NCBI GenBank assembly: GCA_030998225.1
Contig: JAPYXD010000716.1
Span: 620,001-684,000, forward strand
Source of the DNA: Diplolepis rosae
Lineage: Eukaryota; Arthropoda; Insecta; Hymenoptera; Diplolepididae
Direction: 5' to 3'
Length of the DNA stretch: 64,000 nt
In this document: positions 14,501-23,878 of the stretch, piece by piece
How positions within the stretch are numbered: position 1 is the first letter of the stretch
Layout: the number at the start of each line of letters is the position of its first letter
Notes under the pieces: model-generated
The model's database searches: none
What the model was told of the DNA's origin: nothing
What the model saw: only the letters and a program-made list of their open reading frames with translations
Made by a program: the position numbers and the translations under genes

Positions 14501-15607
14501 ACAACTTTATGTTCCACTCAATTGGTTCGGAACCTACTATCGGTGAGGAAAATGAATGTCAAAACACCAAGTTCTGAGAAAGAATGTCAGTTTTAATTTT
14601 AATTTACAGAGCGATTCAAAAAAATTTCGTCGACATGGAAAACATGTTTGATCTTTTGAGAGAAGAGCAGGAAGTGTTAGACGCTCCAGGCGCAGGACCT
14701 TTGATAGTAAAACGAGGGCAGGTTGAATTTTCGAACGTTACTTTCAGTTACATTCCGGAAAGAGTAGTCCTTCGAAATGTTACTTTCATCGCTCCAGCTG
14801 GAAAAACTATCGCCTTGGTTGGACCATCCGGAGCTGGAAAATCTACCATCATGCGGTTACTTTTTAGATTTTATGATGTCGAGCAAGGTTCTATCATAAT
14901 CGATGGACAAAATATTAAGACTGTGAAGCAAAATACTTTAAGGGCTGCAATAGGTAATTTATACAATTGGATTTTTATGCCTATAGAAAAAGACAATCTT
15001 TGATACTAAAAACGTTATTTGCAGGAGTGGTTCCACAAGATACGGTGCTGTTTAACAATTCCATCAAATATAATATTCAGTACGGAAAACTTGATGCTCC
15101 AGAGGCAGATATAATCACAGCTGCAAAAAATGCAGAAATTCACGAAAGAATTTTAACTTTTCCTGAAGGCTACGAAACACAGGTATAATTATTATTTAAT
15201 TTGAATTTTTAGTTTTTCAATCAATTATTAATTTATATTTCCAGGTGGGAGAGAGAGGATTACGGCTCAGTGGAGGTGAGAAGCAGAGAGTTGCGATCGC
15301 CAGGACGATTTTAAAGGCCCCAAAAATTGCTTTACTCGACGAAGCTACTAGTGCTCTCGACACTGAAACCGAGCGAAATATCCAAGCAGCCTTGAATCGA
15401 GTCTGCGCTAATCGAACAACAATTATAATAGCTCACAGGCTTTCTACTGTCATCCATGCTGATGAAATTTTGGTTCTAAAAGAGGGCGAGATTGTCGAAA
15501 GAGGAAAACACGAAGAACTTATTTCTTTCGGAGGAGTCTATCAGAAAATGTGGGAAGCTCAGTTACGAAACGATCAAGAAGTTGAGAAATCAGAAAAAAC
15601 GAACTAA
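11530..15607 (+). CDS. ABCB6: ABC half-transporter ABCB6 (heavy-metal-tolerance / ATM-type)
   Basis: Eleven exons give 838 residues (the human protein has 842): 11530-11862, 11951-12150, 12346-12506, 12690-12894, 12970-13115, 13178-13401, 13711-13991, 14442-14542, 14610-14953, 15024-15182, 15245-15607. The N-terminal five-helix TMD0, typical of ABCB6, occupies about residues 1-230. A six-helix ABC core and one nucleotide-binding domain follow: Walker [11 protein letters not shown]-loop VVPQDT, signature LSGGEKQR, Walker [13 protein letters not shown] and H-loop AHRLST. The family acts as a homodimer in mitochondrial or endolysosomal membranes and is linked to porphyrin and heavy-metal handling. 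Exon 4 must use the second of two AGs (CGTACAG|ATGAAAAC). The first leaves the wrong phase and an immediate stop. Intron 7 carries a 366-bp TTAA-flanked palindromic element. The C-terminus ends in a short charged tail. Confidence 0.93.
13578..13649. repeat. Two-copy 26-bp direct repeat in an ABCB6 intron
   Basis: Two near-identical units built around TTAACTCGTGA(T/C)CGGTCAATAA lie about 45 bases apart in intron 6. Only a few positions differ. No function is evident. Confidence 0.6.
14027..14392. mobile_element. Palindromic TTAA-flanked miniature element, family A (copy 1)
   Basis: The 366-bp unit is bounded by TTAA on both sides and has perfect 15-bp terminal inverted repeats, GGGCATGTGATACTT and its complement. 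Longer imperfect inverted arms (for example ...AGTAGTCTATCTACGTCCGT... against its complement) make it nearly fully palindromic. It sits in intron 7 of ABCB6. The TTAA junctions and G/C-run ends suggest a non-autonomous piggyBac-type element (inference). Related copies lie at 41085-41442 and about 41970-42319. Confidence 0.8.
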
Positions 15608-16212
15608 TCAAATCTTAAGAAAAATAAGTATAATCTGATTTTTTAAGGATTTGAATTTAAAAACATCTATATCAATTCATTTAAGAATTCGAAGTGCCAA
15701 GAAAATAATTGATTTCTGATTTTGAAAAATAGTTGAAAGCCAACTATTATAGATGTCTATTTTCTAATTTATTTGTATATTTCAAATTAGTTATTTTTAA
15801 TTTAATCTAATACTTACTATTAAGTATATCTGATTCCAATAATTGTTAGACAACGTATGTGATTGATTTGCTGTAGAGAAGTATTTTATACGTTTGGTAT
15901 TATTTACACGTGAAATGAAAAGATACTTTTAAAACTGGCCTTGAGAAATCGTTTATAAGACAATTGACATAAACTCGTAGGAGTTTTTTTTATAAGTATA
16001 ATATTCTGGTTAATCGGAGTTCAGTCAGATTAGAACTAATTCTTCTCAATATATAATTTTAGATTATAGATGATGTAAATGTTGATAAAATCTTTCATTA
16101 TTCTTAAAAATAGTGTCTGTTCAAACAAATTGTTATTAGTTTCGAATTTACATTATTTTCTGCTCGTAAAGTTATAAGGAAGTTTCTGAAAAATTCGTTA
16201 AGTTCATATTTC
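15608..16212. other. ABCB6 / micropeptide convergent intergenic region
   Basis: AT-rich sequence of about 600 bases between two convergent stop codons. It should contain the 3' UTRs of both genes. No coding signal or structured repeat was noticed. Confidence 0.5.
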
Positions 16213-16450
16213 TTACGATTCGTCAAGTTTTTTTGCAAAAGCTCCATCAGGAACCAATCCTGATTCGTCAATGGGATCAGTAACAGAAGGAATTCCCTCT
16301 TCGTATAAATAATGATAGGAAACCGCCAGCCATCCAAGTAGGAAAGCAATCTAAGTCTCAAGAAAGTTTAATTATTGTCCTCTGTTATTTTTTTCTCTGG
16401 AAGGAATGAAGTACCTGGATTATTTGGTTTGTAGTTTCTTCGTTCAACAT
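16213..16450 (-). CDS. Small single-pass membrane protein (57 residues), unrecognised
   Basis: Two exons (16415-16450 and 16213-16350) joined by a 64-base intron with clean GT-AG ends give a 57-residue protein. It begins MLNEETTNQIIQ, continues with a hydrophobic stretch (IAFLLGWLAVSYHYLYE, about residues 13-29), and ends in an acidic, polar tail (GIPSVTDPIDESGLVPDGAF, then AKKLDES). The intron falls exactly in phase 0 before the membrane segment, and the tail keeps codon-like structure. I read it as a micropeptide with one transmembrane helix. I cannot name the family. Short mitochondrial inner-membrane and ER micropeptides look like this in general. The alternative is a chance pairing of small ORFs, but the splice sites and amphipathic layout argue against that. 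Confidence 0.5.
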
Positions 16451-17069
16451 GTTTTTCTAATTTTGGTAAAAAATGTCACGTAATTGGAAATTAAAACTTG
16501 ACAGAACCTTGAAACAAAAATTTGATCTGTATCATATTTCAAATCACACAAATTCAAAAAACATTTTTACATCGAGTTTAAAATAAAAATTAATAATTTC
16601 AGAATTTACTAAATTCTCAAAAGAATATCGTTTTTATTGTTTTAAAATTCAGATCTTCACGTGGATTTGCTATTTGAAATTATTTGTAACTCCAAGTGTT
16701 TCAATAGCTAATAAAAATTATAGACTTTGGGAATCTGATAAATTCATATTTGAAGAAAATAAACCAATTAAATTTAAAATTTGGCGTGAATTTTATTAAT
16801 AGAAAACTGCATCTTAAGCACTATAAAAATTTGAGTTTTAAGATAAAAAAATATAGCAAATGTTAAAAAAATTGCAAGTTGTATATTTTTACATGAATAA
16901 TAATGAAAATAATAATAAAGCATTTGCATATTACTTTGCGAAATAACTAATTATTTCTTTTTAGACAAAAGAAACTAAAGTTTGCGAATTTCGTCTTACA
17001 TATAACATAATACATTCCTAGCAATATTCCTATTCTTTTGATAGAGTTTTCTCATATGTAACACATCAG
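16451..17069. other. AT-rich intergenic stretch
   Basis: Very AT-rich. It must include the promoter of the small membrane protein gene on the - strand. I see no ORF or repeat of note before the inverted repeat that starts near 17070. Confidence 0.5.
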
Positions 17070-17323
17070 AAATAAGTTACAGTAGCAGAAAAAGTAAATT
17101 GTATAAAAAATTAGAAACATAAAATAACTGGTAAAATACTGTAAACGCCTTAAAAATTACTTAGAGTAGATTACGTATACCCATCTCTGATCTTCAATGA
17201 ATTTCACTCTCAGCTGCTCTCAGCTCTCAGTGTGTCATTGTTATTGTTTTGAAAGGTGTTGTGGTCGATGTTTATGTTATAGAAGTAAATACATTTATTG
17301 TTGTATGAAATAATCGTACAAAA

Positions 17324-18576
17324 ATGCCTCCCGAGAAAGGAAAATGTATCGTGCAAAATTGTAAAAACGCTTTAGTGTTAAAAAGAAGAGACAATAATAT
17401 AGATTGTGGAAAAAAAGTTATAAGTTATCATCGGTAAGACACATTTGAGGTTATGTTTAGATTCGACTGTTAGAAAAATTAATATTATAATTACATGCAG
17501 CTTTCATACTCTTTTACAGTTTTCCGAAAAATAGGTGTTTAAAACAAAAATGGGCTCGCGCATTATACTTAGATGAAGAGAAGGTGACAAATAATCATCG
17601 AGTATGCTCTGAGCATTTTCTTGAAAATGCTTTCGACAGAAGTATGTTGAGAGTTAAACTGAAAGAAAATGCTGTTCCATTTGTAAGCACCTATAATTGT
17701 TTGAATTATTTTGAAATGGGTAAAAAATGTTTGTAATAAATATAAAAATTGAAAGAAAAAATAAAAATGATTCTTGTATTTTGTGGAAAAATTATAAAAA
17801 GTTATACTTGTCTCGTTATATAATGCTAATAAATTTAATGCTTTTTAGGATTTTTGCGAAATAAAATCTGATCAGGATGATTACAGTAAGTCAGAGAGTA
17901 ACGACTTCGCTCCGGAAATTTCAGAGGAATATTTAAGCGTCGTAATTACTGACATCAAGGGAAACGCCAACGAAAATATCAACGAGTATACGAACGAAAA
18001 TTTAAATGAAGATACTTACGAAAAAACTTCGAGAAATTCTCCGTCATCTATTTTAGGTAAATCAGACAAGAAATGTTTGAAAATAGCAATAACAGTGGAT
18101 CGAACAACATCAATTTCCCCAGAAAGAAGTAAGTTAAATTACATTAATTTCTAAACTATATTATTATTATTACAAAATTTAGAGTGAGGAACAAATTATG
18201 AAATGAATCCTATTTTCAAGATTTAGGAGAGAAGGTGGATAAAGCAACATCTACTTCTCCAGAAAGAAGTAAGTTTATATATAATTGTTATAAAATTTAG
18301 AAAAATAGATATAAATCATGACATAAAACCCTTTTTGCGGATTCATAAGACAGAGAACGTGTAGATCGTGGTGCATCTTTTTCTCCGGAACCAGTATTTC
18401 CTTCTAGTAAGAAGCTAACCCGGGAAAACTTCCAAAAACAATTAAAAATTGAGAAGAAAAGGAAAAATCGAGAATCTTGGAAGCTGCGCCAAGCCCATTT
18501 AAAAATTGCATCTATGGAGAAAGTAATAGCTAAATTGAAAGAAAAAGAATTTCTTTCTGAAGATCAACTAAAGTAA
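17324..18576 (+). CDS. THAP-domain DNA-binding protein
   Basis: Five exons (17324-17433, 17520-17682, 17849-18128, 18227-18268, 18350-18576) give 273 residues in a fully open frame. The N-terminus is a C2CH THAP zinc finger: CIVQNC near residues 8-13, FPKNRCLKQKWARAL in the middle and VCSEHF as the closing C-x2-H, then the AVPF-type end. An acidic, Ser/Thr-rich linker follows, and then a Lys/Glu-rich region (RENFQKQLKIEKKRKNRES and onward) likely to form a coiled coil. THAP1-like factors and truncated P-element repressors share this THAP-plus-coiled-coil layout. The end of exon 3, the 42-nt exon 4 and the start of exon 5 repeat a TS(I/T)SPER-like motif. The gene is enclosed by inverted repeats, so it may be a transposon gene or a domesticated one. 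The frame looks intact. Confidence 0.75.
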
Positions 18577-18682
18577 CTAGAAAGCATTGATAAATTGAAT
18601 ACTGACTTGTTGAAGCGCCAATTAGGCAAAGTAAAACATGAAAACTTTCCAAGGATGTAATATCCTTTGCTTGTTTCTTTAA

Positions 18683-18736
18683 TTAATTAATTAATTATAT
18701 TTTTAATTTTATTATATTTAATTAATTAATTAATTG
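18683..18736. repeat. TTAA/TAAT low-complexity tract
   Basis: Two runs of tandem TTAA-type tetranucleotides separated by a short T-rich stretch. They form a self-complementary AT tract just downstream of the THAP gene. Confidence 0.7.
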
Positions 18737-18739
18737 TTT

Positions 18740-18826
18740 CTTTCGATTGCTGGTCAGCTCGAATCCCAGCGTAGTCAAACGCGTCTTTTTTTCCACAGAA
18801 AGATTTTCAAATTCTTTAAATATTTA
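18740..18826 (+). repeat. Dispersed repeat with tRNA T-arm-like motif (copy 1, deleted)
   Basis: Nearly the same as 21087-21178: TTTCGATTGCTGGTC, then GCTCGAATCCCAGCG, AGTC, GCGTC with a T run, CCACAGAAAGATT and CAAATTCTTTAAA. This copy lacks about 16 bases in front of the CTCGAAT loop, so the T-arm hairpin cannot form fully. Confidence 0.65.
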
Positions 18827-19695
18827 AATTGATAATATTAGTGACAGTAAAGAGAAAGTAACGCAAAATTAAAACGAGAAAATATAAATATACTTTAACA
18901 GATGTCACTTCTATACAATTTTAATTTATATATTCTTTTTAACATTTTCTATTTTAATAACGTGACACGTTTCATTATTTTTATAAACAAATTGTATATA
19001 TCTAATATGTTCTTCAATTCACAGTTGTAATTTTTGATTTTTCTCTTTTTTTGTTATAAATAAAATTAATTCAAAAAATATTTTCATGTCTTATTCACTT
19101 TTTTATCCATTCATATTTATCAAGAATGTTAGCAAATTTATTATTTTCTGAGTGAAATAATAATTTTCATTTCCATTATTGGCATTATGTAATTCACTCT
19201 AGGTAGTTTACTTAGTTTCTTACTGTATTTTACCGGGTATTTTAAGTTTCTAGTTTTGTACACAATGTATTTTTCTGTGATGGGGGTAAATTACGCAAAG
19301 ACGTATTTTACTCAGAGTTGCGAAGGTGAAATACCTAACGTAATTTACATGGTTTTCTACATGTAATTTACTATGTATATTCAGGGTTGCGAAGGTAAAA
19401 TCCCTCACGTAATTTACATGGTTTTCTTTATGTAATTTACTATGTATATTACGTGGAGATTTTCTATACGTAATTTACGTATATGCTAGACTTAAAGTTT
19501 TGGCAGGTATTGGTGGGCGCGCAAGCTAACCTAATTTTTGAGTATCGTTCTGGAATCTTGTCATTTCGTTAATAAATGTCATTCAAATGTCATTCATAAA
19601 TGTAATTCTATACGAAGTCCCACGAAAAGTATATCCCCACCACGGGAGTTAAGTCTCTTAGTCTTTAGTTTCCTTGGGTCCTCCCTATCTCCCTA

Positions 19696-19863
19696 TGGTG
19701 CATTTATACCTTTGTCTTCCTGACGGGTGCGGACATAAAATACATAACAGTAAAAGAGACAGACAGCGTAAAATTGGACAAAAAGAAAGCGTCTGTCTTT
19801 TTTGCTCTTATGTATTTTCTGTCCGCACCGGTCAGGCAGGAGGCAGACAGAGGTATAAAGGTG
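19696..19863. mobile_element. Nested hairpin element (TTTATACCTTTGTC type)
   Basis: About 50-base imperfect inverted arms: left GGTGCATTTATACCTTTGTC onward to ATACATAA at about 19747, right TTATGTATTTTCTGTCCGCA to AGGTATAAAGGTG. The arms are separated by about 60 bases. It lies inside the larger 2.7-kb relic and directly abuts the next hairpin element. Confidence 0.6.
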
Positions 19864-20008
19864 AAATCTCATGACAGCAGAAAACGCAAAGCAGAAATCG
19901 GACAGCCAATTACAGAAGATCTTTAGATTTCTTTCTTCTTAAAGATGTTCTGTAATTAAATGTTCGTTTTCTGCTTTGCGTTTTCTGCAGTCATGGGATG
20001 GCACCTTA
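19858..20008. mobile_element. Hairpin miniature element, family F (copy 1)
   Basis: Near-perfect palindrome of about 150 bp. The left arm contains AAACGCAAAGCAGAAA and CAGCCAATTACAGAA; the right arm repeats their complements. The ends read GGTG...CACC. A sister copy lies at about 63537-63694. Confidence 0.75.
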
Positions 20009-20051
20009 AAAATTAAATTAATTATAAGTGAAATTTAAATCTTCATTCCTC

Positions 20052-20417
20052 TTAAGGCCATGGATCAATCGGACCACGTGACTAAATTATACATTTATTC
20101 GTTCATGTAAGATAACTTTTTTAATTTACAATGTATCTTTCTGATAATTTGGGAAACGTAACAAAAGATAATAAAGCACGTCTGTTAAGTTCTTTTTAGT
20201 AAAAATTTTGAAAAAAATTCGAAAACTTATCGACAATTACAGTTAACTGTAAAATTTTTTGCAAAATTTTCACTCATACAAAGTTGACAGATGTTCTCTA
20301 TCGTGTTCTGTAGTATTTTCCAAATTTTCAGGAAGATATTTTGTAAAAGAAAAAAGTTATCTTACACGAACTTTTACAGGAATTTGGTCACGTGATCTGG
20401 TTGATCCATGGCCTTAA
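20052..20417. mobile_element. TTAA-flanked palindromic miniature element, family D
   Basis: The 366-bp unit is bounded by TTAA on both sides. Its ends are GGCCATGGATCAA and the complement TTGATCCATGGCC, followed by longer inverted arms that include a CACGTG word on each side and AAGTTATCTTAC / GTAAGATAACTT. It is inserted in the hAT-like relic. The TTAA junctions suggest piggyBac-type mobilisation (inference). Confidence 0.75.
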
Positions 20418-20452
20418 TTCGGTAAGTGTCGAAATTAAAATCAAAATATAAA

Positions 20453-21060
20453 ATGAGCAAATCTGAAGGAGGAAAAAGAATGAAATACACAAATAAAATC
20501 CCATGATCGGAATTGAATTTCAAGTGTTTAAAAGAAACTGATAAAATTGTGGCAAAATGTTTACAGTGTGACCAAATTTTAAAAAACAGTGCTTACGATC
20601 GGCTTTTAGGCCACAGGTAAGTAAATAAAAATTAAAATCTATTAATTTATTTGTTTATTATCTTTTGCTAATCACTGGAATATCAATAATTTTAATAGAA
20701 AACCTAGAGAAGTTATAAATATTTACCGAACGACTGCAATATGTTATATTCAGGATAACGTAAATTTCTTTTCAATAAATATTATAGTAATATACAGACT
20801 TTATAATGTTTGTTAATGCTGTGATCACTTTACTTTATACTTATACTAAATTATTGTTTTATTTATGTTAAGAAACGTCTGTAAAGTGAAATCGACGAAA
20901 ATATACAATTCTGGGAATAACAATCATCCATCTCAAGAGGACCTTACGGAAATAAAAAAACCTTTTAAAAAACGTAAAGTAAAGCTTATAAGCTTTTCAG
21001 TGATCCTTTATTTACAGCAAAATAAAATAATATTGATAGCTTTAATAATAATGCTTTCGA
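20453..21060 (+). pseudogene. Decayed BED zinc-finger transposase fragment
   Basis: An ATG at 20453 opens a frame with a BED-like finger: AKCLQCDQI, then LLGH, and after an apparent intron (donor at 20616, acceptor ending 20872) RNVCKVK. This gives the C-x2-C ... H-x3-C spacing. A TGA at about 20504 interrupts the frame where a Trp codon (TGG) would be expected. After the second exon the frame continues as Lys-rich sequence with no recognisable hAT catalytic or dimerisation region. I read this as the remains of the element's own transposase N-terminus. Confidence 0.5.
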
Positions 21061-21178
21061 CTGCGCTGGGATTCGAGCCCAGGTATTTCGATTGCTGGTC
21101 GACTGCTAGATCTGGGCTCGAATCCCAGCGCAGTCGAAAGCGTCTTTTTTCCACAGAAAGATTACAAATTCTTTAAAT
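21053..21178. repeat. 30-bp perfect palindrome containing a tRNA T-arm-like hairpin
   Basis: Two 30-base arms (21053-21082 and 21112-21141) are exact reverse complements, separated by 29 bases. Within the right half, CGACTGC (21100-21106) pairs with GCAGTCG (21130-21136). Between them CTGGG-CTCGAAT-CCCAG forms a 5-bp stem with a 7-base loop, like a tRNA T arm on an acceptor stem and matching the RNA polymerase III B-box pattern. It is followed by a T run. No D arm or anticodon arm is present, so it is not a tRNA gene. A deleted sister lies at 18740-18826. Confidence 0.6.
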
Positions 21179-22391
21179 TTGAATTTAATTTGCATTTATT
21201 TGCGATATAAGAGTTTAAATTGTCTTCGAGGACATCTGTTGGCAACGTATCCTATCTGATACGCGACTAGTGATTCTCCGATAATGTAGGCAGTGGCAGA
21301 AATTTAAAACTCAACCAATTAATTTAAAATAAATTAATAATATTTAATAATTTCATATTCAATAATTCAAACTCAAATTTTATTTTATTTATAAGCTTAA
21401 TTTTTTGACATGTCAGTAGTTGAGTCTTGAGACTTAGAAAAATAGTTTTATAAAGTCTATATCATTCGATTTCTAACGCAAGAAAAAAATTGTTCATTGA
21501 AAAAAAGTACTAAAAAGACATAAACTAAATTTAATACTTATATTATAATTTGTACAAAATTAAGAACATTTTTTATTTCTTTTGTGAACCATCTTTACTA
21601 TTAAATAATTTTAACCACGGTAAATTCTTTTTAATTGACATGATATTGAAGTTTTATTTCATATAAGCATAAAGCACAAGACTTACTTTAGCGTTATTGT
21701 TTAACAGCACTATTTCTACTGAAGAAATATTGCTTTTATTGAGCATAAGACTCATACTTAAAGTGCAAGTGCTATCTTGTCTTTTGTCAATATGCATCTG
21801 CTCATCTGCTAGCAAATCATTTTCAATGGCAATGCATCTTTTCCTGGGAAAAAGTAATTTTCGTGCATTGGCCTACCACCCTTACTTAAGTTAAAATTAT
21901 AATTTTGACATTTATTAACGAAATGACAAGATTCGCGAACGATACACAAAAATTAAGTTAGCTTGCGCACCCGCCAAAACTTTAAGTCCAGCATATACGT
22001 AAATTACGTCTAGAAAACCTCCACATAATATACATCGTAAATTACGTGTAGAAAACCATGTAAATTACGTTAGGTATTTTACCTTCGCAACCCTGTCCCT
22101 AGGTGTGCGGCCATCTTGTCAGACGATGTTACAATGTGAAATGTGCCTAATAATTGCACTGCGCTTACGCAGTAAGAAGAAGTCACGTGGCCCTGTGACA
22201 GCTGGACCCAACCGACCCAACTGATAACTATTTATTGGTTATGTTGTATCCCTGATTCATATTTTATAATTCATAATATAAAATGTCAGAAAATTCAGAA
22301 TGAGGTGAAATTCAGTTGAACTTATCGTTTTCAGCCCTTCCCTAATGATCCACTAAAAATGAACAGTTTGGGTTTGAGTCTCATTTTAAAA

Positions 22392-23878
22392 ATGGGTTGT
22401 ATATGTTCAAAGGAGACAATCTCGGTTAACGCCAGAAAATATATTGTCCGGGAACATCTTGCAGAAGGGTAAGTATATATTTAATTTGTAAATAGAAATT
22501 GCCTTTTTGCTTAAATGAGTACTTCTATATATTCAACTTATAAACTGAAGTGAAGGCTTAAAAATCTTTCCGCCCTAAATTTTTGCAGAATTTTATTTTT
22601 TTTCCGTTTTGCAATTAATAGTGTATTTGATTTTTACTTCTAGGGGTTTCAGTACTGTGTGTTTAGCTGAAGATTCATTAACCCATAAAAAATATGCGAT
22701 AAAAAAGATTGTATGCCATGGACCTGAAGATCAGATACTCGCTCTAAAAGAAATAGAATATCACACAATTTTAAAGCATCCAAATATTATTGAATGCGTT
22801 GATTCTACTTACCAGGGAAGCGTGGATCCGGTTTCAAACGCCACTAGTGAAGTTTTACTTGTCCTGCCTTACTACCATGTAAGTTACGTCCAGTGAGATT
22901 TTTTTACAAATTTATTAACTGTATAATACAAATTAAAAATGTTTTCTCGCGTTTCGACTTTTTGTCAATCTTGAATTGTTTTACAATTCAAACTCCGAAA
23001 TAATCTTAATGAAAATTCATCTATGATTTTGCTTTTAGAAGGGAACCTTAGCTAACGAGTTGGAGAGGAGAGCAAAGACTAATGATTATTTAAATCCACT
23101 TGATATTTTGCATATTTTTTTACAAATTTGCGAAGCCGTGAAGGCTTTTCACGAGGCTAAACCGGAGCCTCTCGCTCATCGGGATTTGAAGACTGCGAAT
23201 ATTCTTCTTGGAGATGGTTGGACTCCAATTATAATGGATTTAGGTAACGAAACTATCAATACAACTTGTTCTGAGCAATACATGAATTTAAAGATGTACT
23301 TCAGGATCAGTTGCGCCTGCAAGAGTAAAAGTTTGTGGGAGTCAAGAGGCTCAAACTCTTCAAGATTTAGCCGCCGAAAGATGTTCCATGCCCTACAGAG
23401 CTCCTGAACTATTCAATGTTGAAAGTTATTGTATGGTTGATGAAAGAACAGATATATGGGTATGAAATTTAAGAAATGTAATTTATTGACTCAAAAATGA
23501 AATTTTAATCTGAAAATGTTACAGTCCCTAGGGTGCATTTTATACGCTCTTTGCTATTTCAAATCTCCTTTCGATAGTGTATATGAGAGGGGGGATAGCG
23601 TTGCACTTGCTGTTATAAGTGCGAACATAACTTTTCCAGAAAATTCACCTTACAACGACGTAAGTGTCCCCTACGAAGATAATTTACTAGATTATTTTAA
23701 TTTTACTCTACTACATTATATGGTAGTTGTTAATGGTCCTGTGCCCTGTTTACTTTTACAGAATATGAAAGACTTGATACTTTCGATGTTAAAATCGAAC
23801 CCTATGGAACGTCCTTACATATACAGTGTAATAGAAAGTGTCCATGATGCGATCACGAATCTAGAAGGAAGAGTGTAA
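22392..23878 (+). CDS. STK16: Serine/threonine kinase STK16 (NAK family)
   Basis: Six exons (22392-22468, 22644-22878, 23039-23243, 23305-23459, 23525-23659, 23762-23878) give 307 residues; human STK16 has 305. The start MGCICSKE offers Gly2 for N-myristoylation and nearby Cys residues for palmitoylation, as in the family, so I prefer it to an in-frame ATG 33 bases upstream. Kinase motifs are the glycine loop EGGFSTV, AIKK (VAIK-type lysine), catalytic loop HRDLKTANIL, the DLG magnesium motif (DLG rather than DFG is normal in this family), the activation segment ending YRAPELF, and DERTDIWSLGCILYAL. STK16 kinases work at the Golgi and in secretory traffic. The upstream 300 bases directly abut the transposon end at 22095. 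Confidence 0.93.

Larger units (their letters stand above)
17070..19295. mobile_element. Candidate THAP-gene-bearing element with diverged inverted repeats
   Basis: A segment at about 17070-17178 aligns in inverted orientation with about 19186-19295. Shared words include CTAGAAAC or TTAGAAAC, TAAAATA, GGTAAAATAC and TAGAGT. By eye identity is roughly 75-80% over about 85-110 bases. The pair encloses the whole THAP-domain gene and little else. The simplest reading is an old DNA transposon, or a domesticated remnant of one, whose only surviving gene is the THAP gene. Exact ends and target-site duplications could not be fixed. P-element-type transposons use THAP domains, but no catalytic transposase region is present here. 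Confidence 0.5.
19313..22095. mobile_element. Inverted-repeat DNA transposon relic with BED-finger ORF
   Basis: The element runs from CAGGGTTGCGAAGGTAAAAT at 19382 to the complementary end at 22095. Its inverted arms are about 190 bp (left about 19382-19585, right about 21905-22095) and contain repeated GTAATTTAC-type words plus a conserved block ending GTCATTTCGTTAATAAATGT. A second partial copy of the terminus (CAGAGTTGCGAAGG, 19313-19381) sits directly outside the left end. The CAGGG-type end and the internal BED-finger exons suggest the hAT superfamily (inference). The interior is degenerate and hosts several nested palindromic elements, which separate the arms. No flanking 8-bp duplication is obvious. 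Confidence 0.65.

Noticed and set aside
21083..21111. A tRNA gene at the T-arm-like motif
   Set aside because: Only acceptor and T arms can be formed. D arm, anticodon arm and A box are missing, so it cannot be a functional tRNA.
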